This document shows, in pieces, positions 15,989 through 25,030 of a DNA stretch of 64,000 nucleotides. Position numbers and translations under genes: made by a program. Source of the DNA: Chryseobacterium sp. MEBOG06 (GTDB taxonomy: Bacteria > Bacteroidota > Bacteroidia > Flavobacteriales > Weeksellaceae); contig NZ_CP084580.1 of assembly GCF_021869765.1 (NCBI RefSeq), positions 3,162,001 through 3,226,000 on the forward strand, in the 5' to 3' direction. How positions within the stretch are numbered: position 1 is the first letter of the stretch; each line of letters begins with the position of its first letter. The notes below the pieces were generated by a model that had not been told where the DNA came from, made no database searches, and saw nothing but the letters and a program-made list of their open reading frames with translations.

Positions 15989-18900
15989 TTAAGGATATGT
16001 TTGAACAACTTGGGACTTTTTAACACCACTTGGATCGGTTACGAAAAATTCGGCACTGCCACTTTTGTATAAAACGCTAGAGGGTTTTCCATTTTTATCA
16101 AAATATCTCACATCATAACCATCCGTCTGTGGAGTAGCATTATTATGAGCAGCGTTATATACACTGAAAGGATTATCATTTTCCGCTTGTGATGCAAAAC
16201 CAGAATTTACCCCAAGTCTTCGGGAAATTAAAGCTCCTTGATATGATTCCGTTACTTCATGTAGCATATCTGCACCAGCTTTATTAAAATAATCACTCAT
16301 AGCACCTAACACTTTAGGATTAACTTCTTGATAAGCATTTGTTATAGTATTTACAGCACTACCATCTCTATTAAGTAAATAACTTGTTTTGTTGCCTGAA
16401 AAAGTACCTCCTACATATAAATTTCCTGATTTTGTTATATTCGTATATTCTGCACTAACATTTACATTTACTGAATGATCATCAATTGCATTAACCAGCT
16501 GTTGAGCATCTGCAGATAGCTTTGCTTTAGGATAATTTTGAGTGTAGCTAACTTTTCCACTATTATCCATTTTAAGGGCAAGTTCCGAAGAAACAGATTT
16601 TTGTAATTCCTGCAATGCAGCATCCTTTGCCCCTCCTGTAATAATAACATCATAATTCTGGCGTCCATCCGGATCAATAAATCTCAAAGGATTATTAAAA
16701 GCATAGCTATAAAGGCTATGTCTTGTCATCTTTTCCGCCAACGGGTCAACAACACCCCATCTTCCCAAGTCCGGCATATACATCCTTGCTCCATAATCAT
16801 ACATTCCCGTTTCCTGTAGCTCCTTTCCGTTATACTTATAATTCATATAACCTCCTAGCAAGCCTTTCACTCCTCCAATATGATTCATTCCAAATGCATA
16901 ATAATTATTGGTATCCGTTACTTCAGGAGTGCCTGCGCTGTCTTTGGCAAAACTTACCCTGGCATTTCCAAGGTGGTCTTTATACTGATAAATATAGCGG
17001 TTTTCTATGAAACTGTAAAATCCTTCTGCAGTGGGGACAAAATCAAGCAGCCATATAGGGGATATGATTCCGGGATCAAAAATATTCTTATCTCTGTAAG
17101 CTTCTGCTTCATAGGCAACACTGGTTTTGCACCATAAACAAGGACCTGAGGTTTCGATATAATTATATTGAAATCCATCCAGATAGTCTGTCATCTTTGT
17201 CGTTTTGTTTTGGCCTTTCCCGCCTCCGGAGGTGTAAGTCTTACGTACTTTTGTACCATCTGCCCTATAAAGATAGCTCAGTCCGAAACTGGTAAGCCCT
17301 CCTAAAGGATTATTCTGATTGATGGAGAACAGGTCCGGCAGGTTCAGATGATTATAAGCAATATTCTGAATTCCTTTATCCTTCATCGTGGTCATACTCC
17401 CATTCAGGTCATAATCTATGATATTATTACCTCCTTCATAACCGGTATCGTTCATGGCATTTTCGATCACTTGGGTCAGGCGGTTCCCAGTATAGATATA
17501 ATTAAGATTATCTACCAAAGTAGCTGTGTTTCCTGGCATAGCTGCCGCTGTACGTTTAAGATTACTGATGTTTCCATTCAGGTCATAGGTCAGGTATTCG
17601 TCAAAATTACCGCTGACTCCCGTTCCCGGTTCTTTATAAAAAGCATTGGTAAGCCTGTTTAGGGCATCATATTCATAAACATATCTTTTGAGATTGTTTT
17701 CAGAACTGTTATTCCAGTCTATTTCTGCGATATTTCCGTTGAACTTCCCAGTTGTCGATGGGTTTTCAGGGGTATTATATTTGATCTTATACCCAAAGAG
17801 TTTTCCGTTCAGGGTGGCAGGATCATTGATCTGGGTCATCCATCCCTGGATATTGTATTTATAGTCCATTTGCTGAAGCGGAGATGCGGCAGCAATTCCT
17901 CCTACTTTCTTAGATTCCAGCTGGGAAAGTTCATTGTATTTATTCTGGGTAAGATATTCAACAGGGTTGCTGTCTACCTGATGTTTGTGAACCAATAGCC
18001 TGTTTTGTTGGTCGTACTCAAACGTTTCTGTTAGCACTCTTTCTGAATCTGAGTTTAGGCGCTTGTGTTTAGTAATAACCTGTTGGGGAGTGCCTGCAAA
18101 ATCCAGCTTGGATTCGGTATGGGTATACCCTCCCAAATGATTGATAGAGTGAGTGCCAATCACTCTTCCTTTCTGATCATAGTAGGTGTAAGTTTTTGTC
18201 CAGCTGTCATCCTCAATATTTTTCACAAGGCTCATCACAGGCAGTCCTTTGGTATTTCTGCCGTCTGGGGTGAGAGTATCTGTTAAAATCGTCATCTCAG
18301 GAGTATTGGCCGGAAATGCAGGATTGAAGCTGTATACCGGATAACTATCATAATAGTTTAAAGACAATAAAGTGACCCATGTAGAGGATTTAGGATAGGT
18401 AATGTCGGAATTTCCGTAGTAGACATCCATTCCCTGTCTGCTAAAAGCTACCGCGTTTCCACGATCTACATTATTGGAGCCAAAAGTATTGACTTCGTTC
18501 TGCTCTGCGGCTCGTGTTCCTCCTGTGTTGATTCCGGTATAAGCGACTCTGCCAAACTGGTCATATTTGGTGTAAAGCCACTGTCCTTTGGATTCCAGTT
18601 CAGCATCACGGGTGGCTGCAAGCCTGTCCTGCTTGTCATACACCCTATATTCCCAGCCTTTACCCGGAAGCTTTTTTTCTACCAGCCTGCCTCTTCCGTC
18701 ATAACGGTACTGATAGGCCAAAGCATCATGTTCCGCCATACCCCAGGTCTCTAACTGAGAGAGAAGTGGAGGAATTACAAAAGCTAACTGATTATATTCA
18801 TTGTAAACATAATAAGTATCTGCATTTTTGGTTACACTGAGCTCTTTTCTGACTAATATAATCTGGCCCTGACCGTTTTTAAATTCAATAGTTTTGTTTC

Positions 18901-19522
18901 CATCTTCATCGGTGGCTGTATTTTTATACAATTGGGCTTCGCCATACATCCCGTTATTACTGATTGATGAGAACGTAGCTCCGTTCACCCAGCTGGAAGA
19001 GGTGGCAAATTTCCTTACTTTATCTATCGTGATATTGGCTTCATAGCCAAATTTCACAGGTTTATCAGCCCAGTCTGTACCCACCTGAATCTGCTGCTGA
19101 ATCCGGTCTAAAGGAGAATTTTCCAGTATTTTCTCTGAATAGATCTTCTCATTACCATACACTGATGGAGCGTTACCCAATGGATTGGGAACAATAGCTC
19201 CGTTTGAAGTGTTTCCCTGGGGAACGGGAAGGTAGTCTTTTACCTGTCTCCCAAACTGATCATATTCAATATGGGTAACAATATCTTTTCCTAACGGTGA
19301 TGCTTTGATATTCACGACCTGCTTGGGTCTTCCCAAGCCATCGAAGTACTGAACGGCCTGAACCTGTCTGGCATTGGCATCACTCTGGGTTTTAGGTTCA
19401 AGGTAAGTCCTTGTGTAGATATAATTTTCATTGGTACTGCTCAAACCGGAGGGCAGCTGTACCTGTGCTTTTACAGTGCCCATTACAAGAAGTACACCTA
19501 TAGGAATTATTAATTTTTTCAT
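15989..19522 (-). CDS. Full-length Rhs polymorphic toxin (DUF6443, RHS repeat-associated core)
   Basis: This 1177-aa protein has a signal peptide (residues 1-19, ending VKAQ), then a DUF6443-type N-terminal region (NYIYTRTYLEPKTQ, about 33-150) and many YD/RHS repeats. The RHS-associated core ends in DPDGR near residue 954. The ~223-aa tip after it is variable. It contains MLHEVTESYQG (H1088-E-V-T-E) and a later YNAAHNN (His1126), suggestive of a metal site but not a standard HExxH; no toxin family is firmly recognised. Rhs shells enclose the tip and release it by cleavage at the core in known examples. It lies 6 bases downstream of the 1146-aa partner and 4 bases upstream of its immunity gene. 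Confidence 0.88.
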   Translation of the reverse strand: MKKLIIPIGVLLVMGTVKAQVQLPSGLSSTNENYIYTRTYLEPKTQSDANARQVQAVQYFDGLGRPKQVVNIKASPLGKDIVTHIEYDQFGRQVKDYLPVPQGNTSNGAIVPNPLGNAPSVYGNEKIYSEKILENSPLDRIQQQIQVGTDWADKPVKFGYEANITIDKVRKFATSSSWVNGATFSSISNNGMYGEAQLYKNTATDEDGNKTIEFKNGQGQIILVRKELSVTKNADTYYVYNEYNQLAFVIPPLLSQLETWGMAEHDALAYQYRYDGRGRLVEKKLPGKGWEYRVYDKQDRLAATRDAELESKGQWLYTKYDQFGRVAYTGINTGGTRAAEQNEVNTFGSNNVDRGNAVAFSRQGMDVYYGNSDITYPKSSTWVTLLSLNYYDSYPVYSFNPAFPANTPEMTILTDTLTPDGRNTKGLPVMSLVKNIEDDSWTKTYTYYDQKGRVIGTHSINHLGGYTHTESKLDFAGTPQQVITKHKRLNSDSERVLTETFEYDQQNRLLVHKHQVDSNPVEYLTQNKYNELSQLESKKVGGIAAASPLQQMDYKYNIQGWMTQINDPATLNGKLFGYKIKYNTPENPSTTGKFNGNIAEIDWNNSSENNLKRYVYEYDALNRLTNAFYKEPGTGVSGNFDEYLTYDLNGNISNLKRTAAAMPGNTATLVDNLNYIYTGNRLTQVIENAMNDTGYEGGNNIIDYDLNGSMTTMKDKGIQNIAYNHLNLPDLFSINQNNPLGGLTSFGLSYLYRADGTKVRKTYTSGGGKGQNKTTKMTDYLDGFQYNYIETSGPCLWCKTSVAYEAEAYRDKNIFDPGIISPIWLLDFVPTAEGFYSFIENRYIYQYKDHLGNARVSFAKDSAGTPEVTDTNNYYAFGMNHIGGVKGLLGGYMNYKYNGKELQETGMYDYGARMYMPDLGRWGVVDPLAEKMTRHSLYSYAFNNPLRFIDPDGRQNYDVIITGGAKDAALQELQKSVSSELALKMDNSGKVSYTQNYPKAKLSADAQQLVNAIDDHSVNVNVSAEYTNITKSGNLYVGGTFSGNKTSYLLNRDGSAVNTITNAYQEVNPKVLGAMSDYFNKAGADMLHEVTESYQGALISRRLGVNSGFASQAENDNPFSVYNAAHNNATPQTDGYDVRYFDKNGKPSSVLYKSGSAEFFVTDPSGVKKSQVVQTYP

Positions 19523-19528
19523 CAGTTC

Positions 19529-22500
19529 TTAGTTTTTATAGTTGTACTTTATTTCCTTCAGGATCTTGCCGTCCATATCGGTTACTTTTTCCAGTCGATT
19601 GGCTGAATCATAGATATAGTTTTCTCTGATCCCGGAAGGCGGGGTGATGGTTCTTACCCCGATTAGCGGATCGTAAGTGTAGGTAGAAACAAGAGGTCTG
19701 AACCTGTCTATACTAAGCTTGCTTCTGAATTTTTGCAGTGCTGATAAAAAAGAAGTTTCATCATTATTGGTTCCGGCATTGGCATCTGTATCTGAAGCGC
19801 TGATAATTTCCGCCATTACAGGATAATTCTCGGATAAATGCTGATAAGTAACTCCTTCTACTTTGGCAATAGGTTTCGTATTATTATATCCCCATACAAT
19901 AGCTGTCGGAATTCCATCTTTTGTCGTATACTGACGTAGATTTCCTTTAGCATCATACTGATCATAGGTAATTTCAATAGAAGCCATATTATTTTGAAGA
20001 TTATAGGATAATATTGATGTAGGAAGCAATGTCAAAGGATCATCATATCTTGTTTCTCTTCTGGAAATAGTTTTTCCGAAAGCATCGTTAGAATCTTGTT
20101 TTTTTGTCACTACAGTTTCTAACGGAATTCCAATCATATTGGCATTAATGAGCTTCTGGTTCCCCTTTTCAGCTGCGTACTGATAAACCGTTTCCTGGAT
20201 ACTGAAATCAGAAAATGAGGTTACGCTTCTGGATACTTGTTTATCCGGATTGTTGTATAAATAATTGGTTATTGTAGTAATTTTTTTATAAGTAGTATCA
20301 TCTGTTGTATTGATTGGTACATCTTCTAAATACTCTGTACTGGTTACGTCATTCAGAAAAGAGGAGTAGGTTGGAAATCTACGGCCCTCTACATACATAT
20401 TATTCAATGTAGTGGATGGGTTTGCCGTAGATGTTGTAAAGATATATGGGTAAATCTGAATACCGGCAACACTATAAATGTTCCCCTCTAAAATAGAATT
20501 GTAAATATTTTGGGTACTTTTCTTTAAAAACAGATTTCCATTTTTATTACTGAAGATACGGTGTGAAATTAATCTGCTGCTAATATTGTTTAATGGGAAG
20601 TGCCTGTATAATTTATTCATAGCAGAAGAGGATAATACTCCTAAAACTGTAGCATTGTTTATTTGGGTATTAGCAGCCATTCCGTCTTCATTGGGGTATT
20701 TTAGTGGAAGGCTGTTTTCAACTGTATATGCTTCGGTATCAAATTTTTTTTCTTCTCCTCCTTTTTCAAAATTGTCACCTCCATAACTAATGGTTACTTG
20801 TGGATATACGGGATCATAAATGTCAAAACTGGCTTGTTCACCACTTTCAGAAAAGGTAAAAATATTTGATATTTGCGGTTCGGAATGGAATAACGACGTA
20901 TATGATGAAGCAAAGCAAGTAAGACATTCATGAGGCAATGAGTTTACTCCTATTATTTGATTATAAGCATATGACCTAAAATAAGGCTGAAAAGGTAAAC
21001 CAATAATATCCATATTGCTAATGTTCTTATAATCTGCATAATAAAATCTTTTAATATTGACAGGTCCATTTTCAGCGAGATCATATTGCTTTTTTAATCT
21101 AATATTTGCATCTTCTATTTTTGTCCAGCCATTATCATATACCACTGCAGCGACTCCATTACATTGTTTACATAAGTCTGCTATTTTATATTTAAATTGA
21201 TAAGCCTTATTAGGCTGCGGCTGAAAAACATAAGAAAAGCTAGCATTCTGAACCATTTTTTGTACCTGCACCAGTTTGCTGTATACGACCTGATTGTTTG
21301 ACTGATCTATTATTTCAAAGATTGCTTTGGCTTTACTTGGCTGATTGATCTCTGCATCAGAATGAAGGTGTATATCAATAGTTACTTTATTTCCTGTAAT
21401 TTCTGATGGCTGCAAAACAAATGAAGATTCATTTGATAGTGGGTACCATTCGTTTTCATCCAGTACTGGATGGTAAATAGTATTTGTATTTCCGATAACA
21501 CAATTTCTTTCTTTTATTACAGATTTTTTAGCTTGTAATGATTCGTATTCAAATACCGTCTTTCCTTTTGTAGGGTAAGTAATAGATTTTAGTGTTCCTT
21601 TTTTAGCAAATTCAAAGTTGGCTCTACGGTCTGCATAGTAAATACTCTGATCAAAAAAACTGTCATGTTCACCAAATAAATTGAGATTAGGCAATAATGA
21701 ACTGTTATTATTGGAGCCATTAAAATAGCCTAAATAATCTATTTTTTTCGAAAGCCTTTCGGGAATATCTAAAGGGGCATCATACTCTAAACTGTATTCA
21801 TTGGTAAAGGTTTCCGTATTGTTGCTTATTGTATATTCTTTGACGGATGTTAGAAAAAATCTTTTTTTACTGACAGAGGTGCTGGTACTGTTGATATAGT
21901 CAAAAACTATCTTTTTTATATTTATTCCATTTTGTGAAATTACAATATTCCCCAACTTTTGAAATGGGCTATTTAGCTCAGTTATATAATTAAAATTAAT
22001 CTCTTCATTTTTTCCAATGATTTTAGTTAGAATTTTTGGATTTGTTATGTTTAATTTTTTACTGAAAGTGCCCACCTGCACACCAGACGGAGCTGTTATA
22101 AGTGTTCCTGAAGATGATGATTGAGAATTTATCATTCCAATCTCTTCTTCCCCGAGCTGAATAATTTTTGAACTCACTTCCGTATAGAGAAAATTTATCT
22201 CATTATTAGAGGTATCCTTGATTTTAGTAAGATAAAAACTTGTATTTCCACTACGTGAATTATCTAAACGAACCCAGGTTTTCTCAATTGCATTTGTCCC
22301 TCCAAAAGTATATTCTGTTCCGTCATTAGCTGTGATAATAAATGTAAAATTTTGTTTAAAATCACCCAATGTTTCAATTTTAACATTATAATTTTGTGTC
22401 AATAAAATGGGCTTAAAATTTTTATCTAAATAGAAACTCCCATTATAGCCCTGGACTGAAAAACTGAATATATCTATTTCATTATCTATTGATCCAGAAA

Positions 22501-22969
22501 TGTCATGTGTATAAATCCCCAAAGTTTGTGCCCCATCTTGAGAAGAAAGATAACCGAATTCACTTGCATTTAATATAACCCTTTGTGATGCTATTTCATC
22601 AGTGAGATCATAGATTGTCCTGTTAATGACGCCTCCTGCTTCTAAGATCCAATTCATTCCCACTGAATTGGGTACATCATTTACTTTTACACCTGCTTTA
22701 AAATAATTTAAAGCAACAGGAAGCTTTAAACTTCCGCTTGTAATCTCATGCAAAGGAATTGTTAGATTAGGGGTTCCTTTAAATTCATTAAATGCTGTAT
22801 TTCCATACTGAGTTTTAAAATAAGATTCTGGAGAAGGCGGTACAACATTGAATGTTTCGGTCCCATCTATTCCCCCTTTAGCAGAAACTAAGCGACTATA
22901 ATCTTGTCCATGAAGTATATGGCTCCATAGGGTTGTTAGTAAAATAACAGCTATTGTATTTTTTTTCAT
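19529..22969 (-). CDS. Large secreted YD-repeat protein, Rhs partner
   Basis: This 1146-aa protein has a signal peptide ending near residue 21 (ILHGQ). The N-terminal ~200 residues hold a conserved block (GTPNLTIPLHEITSGSLKLPVALNY...VGMNWILEAGGVI) found in large Bacteroidota proteins encoded just before DUF6443 Rhs genes. The C-terminal ~150 residues have YD-type repeats (TYDPLIGVRTITPP, YIYDSANRLEKVTDMDGK). No toxin tip or T9SS tail is seen. The Rhs gene follows after 6 bases, so the two are cotranscribed, and the protein may form part of the shell or delivery structure. That role is an inference. Confidence 0.75.
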   Translation of the reverse strand: MKKNTIAVILLTTLWSHILHGQDYSRLVSAKGGIDGTETFNVVPPSPESYFKTQYGNTAFNEFKGTPNLTIPLHEITSGSLKLPVALNYFKAGVKVNDVPNSVGMNWILEAGGVINRTIYDLTDEIASQRVILNASEFGYLSSQDGAQTLGIYTHDISGSIDNEIDIFSFSVQGYNGSFYLDKNFKPILLTQNYNVKIETLGDFKQNFTFIITANDGTEYTFGGTNAIEKTWVRLDNSRSGNTSFYLTKIKDTSNNEINFLYTEVSSKIIQLGEEEIGMINSQSSSSGTLITAPSGVQVGTFSKKLNITNPKILTKIIGKNEEINFNYITELNSPFQKLGNIVISQNGINIKKIVFDYINSTSTSVSKKRFFLTSVKEYTISNNTETFTNEYSLEYDAPLDIPERLSKKIDYLGYFNGSNNNSSLLPNLNLFGEHDSFFDQSIYYADRRANFEFAKKGTLKSITYPTKGKTVFEYESLQAKKSVIKERNCVIGNTNTIYHPVLDENEWYPLSNESSFVLQPSEITGNKVTIDIHLHSDAEINQPSKAKAIFEIIDQSNNQVVYSKLVQVQKMVQNASFSYVFQPQPNKAYQFKYKIADLCKQCNGVAAVVYDNGWTKIEDANIRLKKQYDLAENGPVNIKRFYYADYKNISNMDIIGLPFQPYFRSYAYNQIIGVNSLPHECLTCFASSYTSLFHSEPQISNIFTFSESGEQASFDIYDPVYPQVTISYGGDNFEKGGEEKKFDTEAYTVENSLPLKYPNEDGMAANTQINNATVLGVLSSSAMNKLYRHFPLNNISSRLISHRIFSNKNGNLFLKKSTQNIYNSILEGNIYSVAGIQIYPYIFTTSTANPSTTLNNMYVEGRRFPTYSSFLNDVTSTEYLEDVPINTTDDTTYKKITTITNYLYNNPDKQVSRSVTSFSDFSIQETVYQYAAEKGNQKLINANMIGIPLETVVTKKQDSNDAFGKTISRRETRYDDPLTLLPTSILSYNLQNNMASIEITYDQYDAKGNLRQYTTKDGIPTAIVWGYNNTKPIAKVEGVTYQHLSENYPVMAEIISASDTDANAGTNNDETSFLSALQKFRSKLSIDRFRPLVSTYTYDPLIGVRTITPPSGIRENYIYDSANRLEKVTDMDGKILKEIKYNYKN

Positions 22970-22981
22970 GATGGTTAGTTT

Positions 22982-23290
22982 TTACTTTTTAATTAACTTA
23001 GCATTCGCTGTTTTACTTGTATCCGTTTTTATCGTCACCAGATAGGCGCCCTGAACCAGAGCCTGCGTATTCATCTTGGTTACTTTATTCTTTGTTTTCA
23101 TGCTCTTCTGTTGACTCTTAGTCCGGGTAGAAGTTTGGCTAATCAGGAGCTGCTCATCGATAATAGTGGTATACTGACTCAGAAAGTCCAGTGTTGAAGA
23201 TTTTAAATCCTTCTGCCAAAGAATTTCCTGAGCCGATCCCAGAATAGTGCATAGGGTAAATGCACCCAAATAGTTATTTTTCATATACAT
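22982..23290 (-). CDS. Shortened T9SS-tail protein at the head of the Rhs operon
   Basis: The start is placed at the ATG at 23290 or 23284 (MKNNYLGAF), where a signal peptide begins; the longer frame to 23347 has no leader. After the signal the sequence reads EILWQKDLKSSTLDFLSQY, then jumps within ~40 residues to SMKTKNKVTKMNTQALVQGAY..., which is a T9SS type A sorting tail (G-x-Y-x-x-x-I...K-L-I-K-K). As I recall, related Chryseobacterium proteins have several hundred residues between these blocks, so this looks like an in-frame internal deletion. It ends 12 bases before the large YD-repeat gene. Confidence 0.5.
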   Translation of the reverse strand: MYMKNNYLGAFTLCTILGSAQEILWQKDLKSSTLDFLSQYTTIIDEQLLISQTSTRTKSQQKSMKTKNKVTKMNTQALVQGAYLVTIKTDTSKTANAKLIKK

Positions 23291-23347
23291 TTGTTTATTT
23301 TTAAATATAGTATTAAACATTCCAGATAACAGGGGTGTAATGTGCAA

Positions 23348-24002
23348 TTATTTCTGCAATATTGTACACATTGTATATATTTCTTCCTCTTCCAGAAATA
23401 CCGGAAAATTATTTAATGTCGAAAAATTGTAATGATAAGACTGACCTAAGTATAAGATCCTAATATATCCTGTATAGATATTCTAAAAAGTATTTTCATT
23501 CCCGTGTTATTTTCAAGTTCGTATTAGTTTATTATTTTCGCAAATTTAACAATTTTTAACATATATTAAAATATGTAAACAAAGTTTATCATGCCATATC
23601 AATCTATTGTTATGTACATTTCTGCATTATTCTGAAGCAAAAGTAGGCCAGTAAAGCGACAGAACATGACGCATAATAAAGATGAAGTATGTTTATTAAA
23701 AGAATCTTGCATCAGAACGGAATAGCTGATCTGTTTTTATAAGTGATAATCTTAGGAAAAGGTCAAAACACAGCACTCTATAATTACCTATTATCAGAGT
23801 TTTAATTTTATCTAATGTCAAGATTCTAAACCATATCGTGGATTGATAAGTCAGGTAAGAGAAAGACAAGATAACTTACAAAAATTTCTGCTTTTTACAA
23901 CTTAACAGCCTAAAATGGATTCTATCCACTTTAATTCCCCAGTTCAGAGGTACTAAAAAAGCCACTCTTCCGAATGGCTTCTTATTTTTTTTGGAAACTG
24001 GT
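23348..24002. other. Long intergenic region upstream of the Rhs operon
   Basis: These 655 bases, very AT-rich, hold no supported gene. They contain the terminator of the downstream secreted-protein gene (23956-23983) and a TAnnTTTG match on the minus strand at 23541-23548. That match is too far from the nearest start to be a sure promoter for the Rhs operon. Confidence 0.4.
23956..23983 (-). terminator. Terminator after 24003-24413
   Basis: A GCCATTC/GAGTGGC-type hairpin followed by a T-run on the minus strand lies about 20 bases past the stop codon. Confidence 0.6.
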
Positions 24003-24413
24003 TTACTGATAGATTACCACATCATTTTTTTTGATTTGATATCCTTTTTTATAAGGGACTAAAACATAGCTGTCTTTAATGTGAGTTCCACTTTTCCAGA
24101 GATTCTCTTTTCCCTCTTTATCCAGAATAATACTTTTTGCCATTCCGTCCGGGATGAAAATTTCAGCTTTTTTCATGTTTTTATTGAAAATCACTGCGGT
24201 CATTGAAGCGTAGCTTTGGTCCGAGTTTACTTCTTTCAGCTTTATTTTCTGACTGAAAGTTTTTATACAATCGTTTCTCAACTGTGAATAGGTGTATCCG
24301 GCAGAACCAATACAGCCGTGAACGTCTCTGTCTCCTCCTACTATAGGAGCTTTTTTTTGTGCAAAAATTAAGGAACCAAGAAATACTGCACTGAATAAAA
24401 TTGTTTTTTTCAT
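24003..24413 (-). CDS. Small secreted protein, copy 2 of a tandem pair
   Basis: The start is set at 24413 (MKKTILFSAVFLG), which gives a normal signal peptide ending FAQ; the frame to 24497 extends into the spacer. The ~136-aa product shares with its neighbour at 24535 the block GGDRD-x-HGCIGSAGYTYSQ, two conserved cysteines, and a closing VLVPYKKGYQIKKNDVVIY segment. The function is unknown. The gene has its own terminator on each side, so the pair are separate transcription units despite tandem duplication. Confidence 0.75.
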   Translation of the reverse strand: MKKTILFSAVFLGSLIFAQKKAPIVGGDRDVHGCIGSAGYTYSQLRNDCIKTFSQKIKLKEVNSDQSYASMTAVIFNKNMKKAEIFIPDGMAKSIILDKEGKENLWKSGTHIKDSYVLVPYKKGYQIKKNDVVIYQ

Positions 24414-24488
24414 ATTTAAATTTTTTGTTGATGGTTGGTATAACGATATCCCCAACAGGGTATCAGTTAATTCCTCATAAGTTACAAA

Positions 24489-24520
24489 AAAAACCATTCT
24501 TACGAATGGTTTTTCTATTT
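24489..24520 (-). terminator. Terminator between the two secreted paralogues
   Basis: An AAACCATTC...GAATGGTTT hairpin with a T-tail on the minus strand lies between the stop at 24535 and the start at 24413. Confidence 0.6.
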
Positions 24521-24534
24521 TTTGATGGATGTTC

Positions 24535-24933
24535 TTATCTGTAGATCACAACATTATCCTTTTTAAGCTGGTAGCCGTTTTTTTTGTACGGAACCAATAT
24601 GTAATCTCCGTTTTTCCAGGCTTTGGCTTTTCCGCCTGCTCTGGTAAGGATGATACTCCCAGCTCCGGTATCTTTAACAAAAACTTCAGCTTTGTTCTTG
24701 TCTTTACTAAAAATAACAGCTGCCATTGAAGTAGAACTTCCTTTCGGAGCAACTTCTGTAAGCTTTATTTTTTGCTCAAACACACGTACACAGTCTTTTT
24801 TAATTTGTGAGTACGTATACCCTGCTGAACCAATGCATCCGTGTGCATCTCTGTCACCACCCACTACCTGTGCTTTTTGTGCGAAGACTAGAGAACCAAG
24901 GAACATTGCGCTAAGTAAAATTGTTTTTTTCAT
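24535..24933 (-). CDS. Small secreted protein, copy 1 of a tandem pair
   Basis: This 132-aa protein has a signal peptide ending VFAQ. The mature part opens with VVGGDRDAHGCIGSAGYTYSQ and has a second Cys in KKDCVRVFEQ, probably disulfide-bonded with the first. The paralogue at 24003 is clearly related over its full length. The protein family is not recognised. High Lys content and small size suggest a soluble periplasmic or exported protein. It is a lone gene between a terminator and the BglX gene. Confidence 0.78.
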   Translation of the reverse strand: MKKTILLSAMFLGSLVFAQKAQVVGGDRDAHGCIGSAGYTYSQIKKDCVRVFEQKIKLTEVAPKGSSTSMAAVIFSKDKNKAEVFVKDTGAGSIILTRAGGKAKAWKNGDYILVPYKKNGYQLKKDNVVIYR

Positions 24934-25030
24934 TTTGATTTGTATAATATAATAACTAGAATGTCATTCATTAAAAAACCATGCCAAAAAAAACATAAAC
25001 CACAAAATGGTGAACCGTTAATACCGTTTC

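Noticed and set aside
15985..16029. Longer N-terminus for the immunity lipoprotein (start 16029)
   Set aside because: It would overlap the Rhs gene and push the lipobox away from the N-terminus; start 15984 gives a normal leader.
6562..23290. Prophage or integrative element as the frame of the Rhs region
   Set aside because: No integrase, tRNA target, tail, capsid or conjugation genes were seen; only Rhs and immunity parts are present.
24414..24497. Longer start for the second small secreted protein (24497)
   Set aside because: The extra residues precede an otherwise perfect signal peptide and read through spacer and terminator sequence.
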